NCBI GenBank assembly: GCA_028688225.1
Contig: JAQTYQ010000002.1
Location: 186,001 to 250,000 of the forward strand
Direction: 5' to 3'
DNA length: 64,000 bases
From: Opitutaceae bacterium
Lineage (GTDB): Bacteria > Verrucomicrobiota > Verrucomicrobiia > Opitutales > Opitutaceae
Positions 36,800 through 43,852 of this stretch are shown here, in pieces. The stretch's first letter is position 1. Each line of letters begins with the position of its first letter. The position numbers were made by a program, and so were the translations under genes. The notes under the pieces were generated by a model, which made no database searches, had not been told where the DNA came from, and saw only the letters and a program-made list of their open reading frames with translations.

Positions 36800-36944
36800 T
36801 AGAATCAGATTGCATGCTGCAGTAACCCGAATTCCAATCAACTCTTTGTGAAAAGGTAATTTACAGGTATCCTCCTTGGTAACGAGCTGAAGTGCTGGCG
36901 CTCTTGTATGCCAGTGGGCTTGGCTCGAAAAAGTGGACACCGAT

Positions 36945-37864
36945 TCAGGCAGCTTTGATGTCCTTGTTTGATGGTTGGTTTTCGAACGCCACAGGGGAGA
37001 GATAACCGAGCGAGCTGTGGCGCCTCGTGCGGTTGTAGAAGGTCTCGATATAATCGAAGGAGGCAAGCTCGCCGCCGCGGCGGGTCGCCGGCAGGTCCTC
37101 CTCCAGCCCGGATTCGGTCTTGAAGGAGCTGAAAAAAGACTCGGCGAAGGCGTTGTCGTAACAGTTGCCGGCCCGACTCATGCTCTGCTCGATCTGATGC
37201 TCGCGCAGCACTCGCCGGTACTCGTCGTCGACGTACTGGCTGCCCCGGTCCGAGTGATGCACCAAGCCGGGCGGCGGCGGCCGCTCCCCGATGGCGCGGA
37301 ACAAGGCGGCCAAGACGAGGTGGGCCTGGAGCGTCGCCGCGCAGGCCCAGCCGACGACCCGCCGGCTCCACAAATCGAGAATCACCGCCAGGTACAACCA
37401 ACCCTCCTGGGTCTTCAGGTAGGTGATGTCCGTGACCCAGACCTGGTTAGGGCCCGTCGGCTTGGGTCGCTCGGCCAGGTGGTTCGCCGGCACGGCCTTG
37501 CCGTGGCGGCTGTCGGTGGTCCGCAGCTTGCGGCAGTGCCGTTTCCTGCCCTGCAGGCCCAGTTCGCGCAGCAGCCGGGCGCAGCGGCGCTGACTGATGG
37601 GCGTACCCTGGTCGCGCAGTTCCTTGACAATGCGCGGCGCCCCGTAGGCCCCCCGGCCCTTGCGGTAGGCCGCCGCAATCTGGGCGGACAGTTCGGCGTC
37701 CCGGCGTTTTCGGGCGCTCGTTGGCTGCCGGCACCAGCGGTAATAGCCGCGGCGCGACACGTGCAAGACTTGGCACAGCAACCGGACGGAATGTTCGCCC
37801 TTCATCGCTTGGATCCGGGCAAACCTCTCCCGGGCGTTTCGGAGAGGATGCCCAGCGATTTTTT
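36945..37864 (-). CDS. IS3-family transposase OrfB (rve integrase domain)
   Basis: The catalytic part of the IS3 transposase. It has a helical HTH_21 region (KGEHSVRLLCQVLHVSRRGYYRW), GAPRIVKELRDQG, and the DDE residues in VWVTDITYLKT (D), HHSDRGSQYVDDEYR (D) and NAFAESFFSSFKTE (E). It has no obvious start of its own and is read in the -1 frame after orfA. The run of seven A on the minus strand at 37859-37865 is the likely frameshift site. The final residues are FENQPSNKDIKAA. Confidence 0.88.
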
Positions 37865-38152
37865 TAGCACCAACTCCCGTTCCTGCAGACGGACGTTTTC
37901 CGCCCGTAAGCCGCGGATCTCCTCCTCGGCTTCCTCCAGGGTGCGCGGGCGCTGCCCGCTCCCGGCCAACGGAGGAGCGTACTTCCGCCGCCACGCATAG
38001 ACCATGCTCTCCGCGACGCCCAATTCGCGGGCGATTGCCGTCACCGGCCGCTGGCCCAGCAAGGTCAGATCCACCGCGTGTCGCTTAAACGTCTCGTCGT
38101 ACTGGCGCCGTAGCTCCTGGGCCGGTTTGACCTTCGATTCGGTCGCTTTCAT
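37802..38152 (-). CDS. IS3-family transposase OrfA
   Basis: A 116-residue protein with a helix-turn-helix (VTAIARELGVAESMVYAWRRKY, about residues 37-58) and a following leucine-zipper-like coil (LEEAEEEIRGLRAENVRLQERELVLKK). It binds the element ends, and alone often acts as a repressor. The AAAAAAA run within VLKKSL allows a -1 shift into orfB, giving the full OrfAB transposase. Confidence 0.9.
   Translation of the reverse strand: MKATESKVKPAQELRRQYDETFKRHAVDLTLLGQRPVTAIARELGVAESMVYAWRRKYAPPLAGSGQRPRTLEEAEEEIRGLRAENVRLQERELVLKKSLGILSETPGRGLPGSKR
37859..37865 (-). other. Programmed -1 frameshift site of the IS3 element
   Basis: Seven consecutive A residues on the minus strand (T7 on the plus strand) occur inside the orfA/orfB overlap, at the codons VLKKS of orfA. 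The -1 frame continues directly into the orfB sequence KKIAGHPLRNARERFARIQ. A-rich slippery heptamers are the standard IS3 mechanism for making OrfAB. Confidence 0.75.
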
Positions 38153-38177
38153 GGGGTTCCTTTCGCCACCTTCATCC

Positions 38178-38272
38178 AGCTGAGTTATTCACGAAGCTCC
38201 CTCTCGCCCACCGCCCTGCCTTTACCCGAAGGGTGGCGGTGGGCGAGAGGGAGCTTCGTGAATAACTCAGCT
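38178..38272. repeat. Long hairpin repeat, copy 2 (GTTATTCACG…CGTGAATAAC)
   Basis: A near-perfect inverted repeat of about 95 bases. The left arm, from AGCTGAGTTATTCACGAAG through CTCCCTCTCGCCCACCGCC, pairs with the right arm over about 38 bases. The loop region is CTGCCTTTACCCGAAGGGT. The outer tips and the ACCCG-AAGGGT loop match copy 1 at 2886-2969, but the stem interior is different. It stands 26 bases upstream of orfA and just inside the IS3 right end. Confidence 0.85.
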
Positions 38273-38312
38273 ACGTGTCCACCAAATCGAGCCAATCACA
38301 CAGTATATCTGC

Positions 38313-38441
38313 CATCAGCCTACCTATCTGGCTTACGAGATACGATTCGATTTTCTCATCCCTCCCGAACACTAGGAAGAGCGGCTGCGGGTGCTTTGGC
38401 TGGTCATACCCATCAAACTGCTGGCACTGCTTTTTGCGTCT
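38313..38441 (+). pseudogene. Fragment of a second PglF/CapD-like dehydratase
   Basis: Reading from 38313 gives HQPTYLAYEIRFDFLIPPEH, a stop, then EERLRVLWLVIPIKLLALLFA in the same frame. This matches the membrane part of the intact gene just downstream (LAYLIRFEF, LLPIELLSLLLFGQF) and of related polysaccharide dehydratases. It has an internal TAG and no further match after about 38441. It looks like the relic of a paralogue cut by the IS3 element, or the remains of a recombination that produced the present gene. Confidence 0.6.
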
Positions 38442-38577
38442 CCTGAACCTTTTGGCGGCCATTCCTACCCCTGCCGCCCAGCGAAGGAAAGTGTTTCCGG
38501 CTCGACCTAGGCAGTCAGTGTCTGTAAACATTTCGATTCACTCGAAAACGGCAGCCGGTAGGATCTCTTCGGCACGC

Positions 38578-40791
38578 ATGAGCAATGGCAGTAACAATGC
38601 TAGTGGTAGGCCCTTCGCGGCAAGGAACGGCAGCAAACCTCCTTTTGCTGCTACGACCAGCCTCAGCCGGCCGCCATTTGGGGACACCAGCGGCTTCACC
38701 CGGGTGCTGCTGCTGGGCATCGCCTACAGCGGGGTGATCGTCGCCGCCCACTGGCTGGCCTACCTGATTCGCTTTGAATTTCATCCGCCGATCAGCCAGC
38801 AGACTCATTTCTGGCGGACGCTGCAGTGGTTGCTGCCGATCGAGCTGCTCTCGCTCCTGCTGTTCGGCCAGTTCCGCAGCCTGCTCAGCTACTTCAGCCT
38901 GCCCGATGCCCGGCGCATCGTGCTCGCCTGTGGGGCCGCCAGCCTGGCTTCGCTGGCGGTCTGGCATGTGACCGGCGGAGCCCACGCCCCGCCGCGATCG
39001 ATCCTCCTGCTCGGCTTTATCCTGGACACTTTTGGGTTGATCGGCATCCGCCTTGCGTTCCGGATGCTGCGGGAGCAGCAGCGGGGCAACGGGAAAACGG
39101 GAAGGGCTTCGCGCCGGATCGTAATTGTGGGCGCGGGCGACGTCGGCGCCAATCTGGCGAAAGAGATGACCCTGCGGCGCGATCTGTGCATGCAGCCGGT
39201 CGCCTTTTTCGACGACGACCGTACGAAATGGAACACCCGCGTCCATGGCGTGGCCGTGCTGGGCCAGCCGGAGCTCCTGGCCAGCAGGAAGCTCCGGGTG
39301 GACGAGGCGATCATCGCCATGCCCAGCGCGAGCGGCCGGCGCGTCCGCGAGGTGGTGCAGGTGCTCAACGAGGCGCGCATCCGCTTTGAGACGGTCCCCT
39401 CCCTCGAGCAGATGGTGAACGGGGCGGTGAAGGTTTCGCAGATCCGTCCGGTCGAGATCGAGGATTTGCTGGGACGCGAGCCGGTCAGCCTGTGCACGGA
39501 CAAGATCAGCGAGCTGATCAAGGATAAGGTGGTGATGGTGACGGGCGCCGGGGGGAGTATCGGCAGCGAACTGTGCCGGCAGATCGCCGGGTATCATCCG
39601 TTGCGCCTGTTGCTGGTGGAGCGTTGCGAGGTGCAAATCTTCCCGATCGAACAGGAACTGCTGGGCTTGGGCTGCGGCGCCCAGATCGTGCCGCTCGTGG
39701 CTGACGTGCTGGACGACGAACGCATGCGCGGCATTTTTGCGTGGTTCCGCCCGCAATTGGTGTTCCATGCCGCCGCCCACAAGCATGTGCCGATGATGGA
39801 GTCTCAGCCTTACGAGGCGTTCCGCAACAACACGATCGGAACTAAGCACCTGGCGAGGCTTGCCGCCGAATTCGGAGTCGAGCGGTTTGTGTTCATTTCG
39901 ACCGACAAGGCCATCAATCCGACCAACGCGATGGGCGCCACCAAGCGGCTGGCGGAGTTGTACATCCAGGCGTTGCAAGAAGAATTGAGGAGCAAGGGGC
40001 AGGGGGCAGGGAGCAGGGAGGAAAGGAGCGAGGGAGTGAGGGAGTGTGGGAGCAATGGTGAGAGTGGACAGAAAGCTGGGAGGAGGGAGGAGGGGGCAAG
40101 GGGCAGGGGGCAGCCGGCCGTCGCCAAGGCTATGGCTGGTTCGTCCAGTCGCCTTGCGATAGGCGAGGGAGATGGGAGGACACAGATCAGAGGCCAAAGC
40201 TCAGCACCTTTTGCCGAAACGGCAGACTGCAAATCTACAGTTTCGACGGAGTCGAAACTGAAATTGATGGCCGTGCGGTTCGGCAATGTGCTGGGTTCTT
40301 CCGGCAGTGTGATCCCGACCTTTAGGAAGCAGATTGCTGCCGGCGGACCGGTGACGGTCACACACCCCGACGTTACGCGTTACTTCATGACCATACCGGA
40401 GGCCGTCGGACTCGTGCTCCAGAGCGCGACGCTGGGGCAGGGCGGGGAGATCTTCGTGCTCGATATGGGTAAACGGGTGAAAATCGTGGACGTGGCCCGG
40501 CAATTGATCGAGCTCAGCGGCTTGCGACCGGATATCGACATCGAAATCAAATTCACCGGCCTGCGACCGGGCGAGAAGCTGTTCGAGGAGATCAATCATG
40601 ACACCGAATACATGGCGCCGACCGATCATCCCAAGATCAGGCGCTTCGTCGGCGAGCCGCTGCCGTTCGAAACGATCCGGCAGGGTCTGTTGTGCATCCA
40701 CGAAAAGGCGGCGAGCATGGACGCCAACCAGGTGAAGCTGGAGATCCAGCGGTTCGTGCCGGAATACCGGCCGTATCTGACGACGGTGTAG
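38578..40791 (+). CDS. PglF/CapD-like UDP-sugar 4,6-dehydratase with in-frame repeat insert
   Basis: A 737-residue inner-membrane nucleotide-sugar dehydratase. Four N-terminal membrane segments (about residues 40-145) are followed by a first Rossmann-like domain (IVIVGAGDVGANLAKEM) and the catalytic SDR domain (VMVTGAGGSIGSELCRQI, FISTDKAINPTNAMGATKRLAELYIQAL). It continues with MAVRFGNVLGSSGSVIP and LRPGEKLFEE. It would make UDP-4-keto-6-deoxy-GlcNAc for the PglE/PglD genes. Between YIQALQEEL and MAVRF there are about 92 extra codons (39988-40263) of purine-rich repeat DNA that relatives lack. The reading frame is kept, but function of the enlarged enzyme is uncertain. ATG 38578 is a choice among upstream in-frame starts. 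Confidence 0.85.
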   Translation: MSNGSNNASGRPFAARNGSKPPFAATTSLSRPPFGDTSGFTRVLLLGIAYSGVIVAAHWLAYLIRFEFHPPISQQTHFWRTLQWLLPIELLSLLLFGQFRSLLSYFSLPDARRIVLACGAASLASLAVWHVTGGAHAPPRSILLLGFILDTFGLIGIRLAFRMLREQQRGNGKTGRASRRIVIVGAGDVGANLAKEMTLRRDLCMQPVAFFDDDRTKWNTRVHGVAVLGQPELLASRKLRVDEAIIAMPSASGRRVREVVQVLNEARIRFETVPSLEQMVNGAVKVSQIRPVEIEDLLGREPVSLCTDKISELIKDKVVMVTGAGGSIGSELCRQIAGYHPLRLLLVERCEVQIFPIEQELLGLGCGAQIVPLVADVLDDERMRGIFAWFRPQLVFHAAAHKHVPMMESQPYEAFRNNTIGTKHLARLAAEFGVERFVFISTDKAINPTNAMGATKRLAELYIQALQEELRSKGQGAGSREERSEGVRECGSNGESGQKAGRREEGARGRGQPAVAKAMAGSSSRLAIGEGDGRTQIRGQSSAPFAETADCKSTVSTESKLKLMAVRFGNVLGSSGSVIPTFRKQIAAGGPVTVTHPDVTRYFMTIPEAVGLVLQSATLGQGGEIFVLDMGKRVKIVDVARQLIELSGLRPDIDIEIKFTGLRPGEKLFEEINHDTEYMAPTDHPKIRRFVGEPLPFETIRQGLLCIHEKAASMDANQVKLEIQRFVPEYRPYLTTV
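39988..40263 (+). repeat. Dispersed repeat tract inserted in frame in the PglF-like gene
   Basis: About 276 bases with intergenic character inside the coding frame. The first part is a G/A-rich tract (units like GGGGGCAGGGAGCAGGGAGG). The middle (40113-40170) is the GCCGGCCGTCGCCAAGGC…GGCGAGGG repeat also found at 40860-40915 and, in variant form, at 50578-50640. The end holds a perfect stem, CAGTTTCGAC…GTCGAAACTG (40238-40260). It translates to a low-complexity RSKGQGAGSREE…-type segment. Confidence 0.85.
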
Positions 40792-41232
40792 AAGTGAAGG
40801 TGAAAGTGAAAGTGTAAGGCCGGACCTTGCGTCCGCGCCGAGGGAATAAGGGAGTGAGGGCCGGCCGTCGCCAAGGCTATGGCTGGTTCGTCCAGTCGCC
40901 TTGCGACAGGCGAAGAGCCGCAGAGTTGGCGACACTGAAGTCAAACGGTGGCACGGTCGGACCGTCGGACGGCCTACCGGCCACCGGCTGATCAAAATCC
41001 GATCCGCTCTTTCTCGACGACGACGGAGCGACGGAGCTGCCGAACTACGGAACGTCGGGGCGGAGGGATAGGGAAGAACGCGAGTGAGGGAAATGCGAAA
41101 GCGGGAGAGTGGAGAAAAGAAATGGGAGCTTCGGAACGATGGAACTACGGCGAGGCAAGGAGGGTGGGGACCACCGGCGGGGGAATGGAGGCTTGCCGGA
41201 ACAGGGCGCAAGCATTAGTTAAGGGCGTGCAG
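40792..41232. repeat. Repeat-rich intergenic tract with a glycosyltransferase 3'-end copy
   Basis: About 440 bases without a gene. It contains GTGAAGGTGAAAGTG-type units, a copy of the GCCGGCCGTCGCC repeat (40860-40915), a degenerate tract of CGGARC units (about 41025-41065) and G/A-rich sequence. The block 40945-41022 is an almost exact copy of 43805-43883, including the last codons (VEKERIGF and stop, minus strand) of the glycosyltransferase gene at 43853. Confidence 0.8.
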
Positions 41233-41547
41233 ATGAATCTCTCATCCAGAACGCTGCCTTTGGCTGAAATCATGCGACGCCTGCGCGGCGTCATGCCCGA
41301 TTTGCGTGTGCGCTACGGCGTCACGGCCCTGAGCGCTTTTGGCTCGCAGGTACGCGGGACGGCGGGTGCACGAAGCGACCTCGACCTGTTGGTGGAATTC
41401 GACCGCCCGCCAGGTTTTTTTCAGTTTGTTGCCTTGGAGGAGGAACTCAGCGAACTGCTGAGAATTAAAGTCGACCTGGTCATGAAAAGCGCTTTGCGCC
41501 CGCATATTGGGCAACACGTAGTGGCCAACGCGTTGCCGGTCTCATGA
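41233..41547 (+). CDS. mntA: MntA-type nucleotidyltransferase antitoxin
   Basis: A 104-residue minimal nucleotidyltransferase. The motif LSAFGSQVRGTAGARSDLDLLVEF (about residues 34-57) gives the GS-x10-DxD active site. MntA proteins neutralise HepT by adding AMP residues to it. The gene overlaps the HepT gene by four bases (ATGA). ATG 41233 is chosen because the frame upstream runs through repeats. Confidence 0.9.
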   Translation: MNLSSRTLPLAEIMRRLRGVMPDLRVRYGVTALSAFGSQVRGTAGARSDLDLLVEFDRPPGFFQFVALEEELSELLRIKVDLVMKSALRPHIGQHVVANALPVS

Positions 41548-41912
41548 AAGACCGGCGGGTTTTCTCGGATTACCTGCGCGACATTGTTCAGCATGCCGAC
41601 GCGGCGATGGAATTCGTTGCCGGGATGGGAAATCCTGCCGCGCTGGCCCAAGACCAACGGACCTTTATGGCGGTCATTCGCGCTTTGGAAGTCATCGGCG
41701 AGGCCGCCAGGAAGGTTCCGCCAGAATTGCGGGCCAGGTATCCGGAAATCCCCTGGCGGGGCATGACTGGCATGCGGGACAAAGTCATCCACGACTATTT
41801 CGGTGTCGATGCTTCGGTTGTATGGCGCACGGTCAGGGAGGAACTGCCTCGGATGCGTGGAGCCGTCCAACGCATGCTGAAGGAATTGGAGACTGAAGAA
41901 AGCAGGAGCTGA
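41544..41912 (+). CDS. hepT: HepT-type ribonuclease toxin (HEPN domain)
   Basis: A 122-residue HEPN protein of the DUF86 family. The catalytic R-x4-H-x-Y motif is present in GMRDKVIHDYFGVD (about residues 78-91), with IRALEVIGEAARKVP before it. HepT cleaves RNA and is held in check by MntA, whose gene precedes and overlaps it. All key residues appear intact. Confidence 0.9.
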   Translation: MKDRRVFSDYLRDIVQHADAAMEFVAGMGNPAALAQDQRTFMAVIRALEVIGEAARKVPPELRARYPEIPWRGMTGMRDKVIHDYFGVDASVVWRTVREELPRMRGAVQRMLKELETEESRS

Positions 41913-41927
41913 GCAGTAGCCGCCGGA

Positions 41928-42233
41928 TCAGGCGGCTGCGAACTCGCGCGGCTTCACTTCGCGGGTGATGCGCGCGCCCAGTTCGCGCTGCGCCCGGCGA
42001 AGGTCGCAGTCAGTCTGGAGGCGAAACCACCATCCATCGGAAAACCCGAAATAGCGGTCGAGACGCAAGCCGGTGTCGGCCGTGATGGCCCGGGCGCCGG
42101 AGAGGATCGCTGAGATGCGGGTCTGGGGCACACGGATGTCCTTCGCCAACTGGTAGGGCGTGATCCCCAGAGGCTTGAGAAATTCTTCGCGCAGCATGCC
42201 GGCTGGCGTGGGGAGCGGAAGCTTTTTGGTCAT
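41928..42233 (-). CDS. higA: HigA-family antitoxin
   Basis: A 101-residue Xre-type protein. LKPLGITPYQLAKDIRVPQTRISAILSGARAITADTGLRLDRYF (about residues 18-61) is the helix-turn-helix and dimer region of HigA/VapI antitoxins. It would bind HigB and repress the pair's own promoter. It is the second gene of the pair, three bases after higB, the usual inverted order for HigBA. Confidence 0.9.
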   Translation of the reverse strand: MTKKLPLPTPAGMLREEFLKPLGITPYQLAKDIRVPQTRISAILSGARAITADTGLRLDRYFGFSDGWWFRLQTDCDLRRAQRELGARITREVKPREFAAA

Positions 42234-42236
42234 GGC

Positions 42237-42518
42237 TTAATGGTAGTCGACGATTTCCACGGATTCGACGCCGCGTTCGGTCCAGATGAAACAGAGGCGG
42301 TATTTGTCGTTGATGCGGATGGAGTGTTGGCCTGCCCGATCCCCCTTGAGCGGTTCCAGCCGGTTGCCCGGAGGAATCCGGAGATCGTCCAGTCTTTTGG
42401 CAATGTCGAGTTGTTGGAGTTTACGCAGCGCCACCTTCTGGATGCCGGCCGGCAAGCCGGGCGCCTTCTCGCCCCGGTGGATTTGCGCCGTGGCCGGGCA
42501 ACGGAAGGAGGTTATCAC
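42237..42518 (-). CDS. higB: HigB-family toxin (RelE-like)
   Basis: A 93-residue RelE-fold mRNA interferase. The body is VALRKLQQLDIAKRLDDLRIPPGNRLEPLKGDRAGQHSIRINDKYRLCFIW, with the conserved IRINDKYRLCF strand and the GNRLE..KGDR..Q segment of HigB. It cuts mRNA at the ribosome when free of HigA. No frame damage is seen. Confidence 0.9.
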   Translation of the reverse strand: MITSFRCPATAQIHRGEKAPGLPAGIQKVALRKLQQLDIAKRLDDLRIPPGNRLEPLKGDRAGQHSIRINDKYRLCFIWTERGVESVEIVDYH

Positions 42519-42934
42519 CGGCCGGGATAGTTACGCGTGGCGTTAGTATCGTCAAGCGTGATCACCGAAGAGGCAAATCAGGGCTTGCAGAAAGTGGCGC
42601 CGGGGCACCGGCCATATCGGGGGTGAAAGGGATGGTGAAGGTGGCCGCCTGCGGCGAGGGAGAGTGGGAGTAAGGGAGTGGGGGGGCGGAGTGGCCGAAC
42701 TACGGAGCTACGGAACGACGGAGCGACAGATGGGCGGAGGGGGAGATAGCCGCAATCCTCCGTCGCCCATCGAGCTATGGAGGACGGGAAAGACGCAGGA
42801 ACGCGCAAAGCTTGCAGCACCTGCGGCGAAGCTGCAGCAGCAGAACGGCGGAGCTTCCGCGGTCACCGGCAGGCTTTGGCGAGACAGGATGGTCGTTACA
42901 CGCGAGCGAAACCTGAAGGGCGGGAGTCAAGTCC
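42519..42934. repeat. Repeat-containing intergenic region
   Basis: About 415 bases with no gene recognised. At 42630-42740 there is GTGAAGGTGGCCGCCTGCGGCGAGGG followed by G-rich units and a degenerate CGGARC tract, the same families as at 41 kb and 50.5 kb. The remaining bases, up to the 3' end of the RelE-type gene, show nothing clear. The promoter of higBA should be in its left part. Confidence 0.6.
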
Positions 42935-43231
42935 TCAGTGGGGCGGATTCTGCCTGCTTCGTCCGATGAATTCCTGCATCGAGGTAAACTGTTCGTAGAC
43001 CGTGGCCCGTACGTCGATAAATTCACAGGAGATCTCTCCCTTCTGCAGATAGCGGTAAACGATGCGAAACTTGCCCATCCGCAGACGGTAGAATCCCTCC
43101 AGGTCGTCCTCCAGCGGCATCGTGTCCGCTCCAGTTCCGGTTTCCAGCCTGCGCAGCGCGGTCTTGATCGCCCGCCGCTGGGCGGGGTGCAGCCGCCGGA
43201 CGTAGCCGAGAATCTGGTCGGCAATTTTCAT
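42935..43231 (-). CDS. RelE/ParE-family toxin
   Basis: A 98-residue protein of the RelE/ParE fold. It has the helical hairpin YVRRLHPAQRRAIKTALRRLE, then PLEDDLEGFYRLRMGKFRIVYRY, the core strands with basic residues. It is paired with the Phd/YefM-like antitoxin gene upstream, sharing one base. Whether it cuts mRNA (RelE) or poisons gyrase (ParE) cannot be told. Confidence 0.85.
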   Translation of the reverse strand: MKIADQILGYVRRLHPAQRRAIKTALRRLETGTGADTMPLEDDLEGFYRLRMGKFRIVYRYLQKGEISCEFIDVRATVYEQFTSMQEFIGRSRQNPPH

Positions 43232-43479
43232 CAGCCGGGCAGGGCCTCAAGGGAGTGATATTTGACCTTGCCGGCGCGCAGGCGCCGCCACTGGCGTTGA
43301 AAGGCGGAACTGGCCAGCAACTCCATGGTCTCGATCATGGACTCCCATCTTTCCCGGGAAACCACGTAGGCCACCGCCTCGTCGTGCTTGGTGATCGTGG
43401 CCACGCCCCGGCGCTGCGCGGCGCGCACCAGCGTCGGAAACTGGCTCTGGCCCTTGGAGATGGAATACGTAGTTTTCAT
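43231..43479 (-). CDS. Phd/YefM-family antitoxin
   Basis: An 82-residue protein that starts KTTYSISKGQSQFPTLVRAAQRRGVATITKHDEAVAYVVSRERW, the typical Phd/YefM dimer and DNA-binding domain. The C-terminal part (about residues 50-82) should bind the toxin. It precedes the RelE/ParE gene and overlaps it by one base. Confidence 0.88.
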   Translation of the reverse strand: MKTTYSISKGQSQFPTLVRAAQRRGVATITKHDEAVAYVVSRERWESMIETMELLASSAFQRQWRRLRAGKVKYHSLEALPG

Positions 43480-43852
43480 GTGAAATCTACTAGTTACGGC
43501 CGGCGCGAAGTCAAGACGACTGCCGGCGGCGGAGCGATGGTGGCGGGTGGGGCGCGCTGAGCGCGAGTGATCCGCCTTCGTCCGCCGATTACGGCGAGAT
43601 TAAAGGTGAAAGTGAGTGGAGCGGGACTGACCGAGCGACGGAGCCGCGGATACGGAACGACGGAGCGGCGGAACGTCGGAGCTGCAGCGGTTCGGAGCCA
43701 TCGAAGACCGCCTGTCGCAGTTCGGTAGTTCAGTGGATCTATATCGTTCAGCAGTCCGGTAGTTCTGTAGGGCAGTAGCTCCCGCAGGGCTGACACCGGA
43801 ACGGACGGTGGCACGGTCGGACCGTCGGACGGCCTTTCTGTCCACCGGCTGA
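43480..43852. repeat. Repeat-rich intergenic tract
   Basis: About 370 bases with no gene. It holds GGTGAAAGTGAG units, a CGGARC-type degenerate tract (about 43617-43690), the same type in reverse orientation (43725-43790, AGTTCGGTAGTTC-like) and the start of the duplicated block 43805-43883 shared with 40945-41022. Tracts of opposite orientation could pair. Confidence 0.7.

Larger units (their letters stand above)
36933..38283 (-). mobile_element. IS3-family insertion sequence
   Basis: GTGGACACC at 36933-36941 and the inverse GTGTCCACC at 38275-38283 are the probable ends, typical of IS3 termini. Between them are orfA and orfB on the minus strand and, next to the right end, the second long hairpin repeat (38178-38272). 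The right end lies beside a fragment of a PglF-like gene, so the insertion probably damaged a paralogue of the gene at 38578. No target duplication was certain. Confidence 0.7.

Noticed and set aside
38515-40197. 560-codon minus-strand frame opposite the PglF-like gene
   Set aside because: It is a shadow frame covering part of the dehydratase and the repeat insert, with no recognisable domain.
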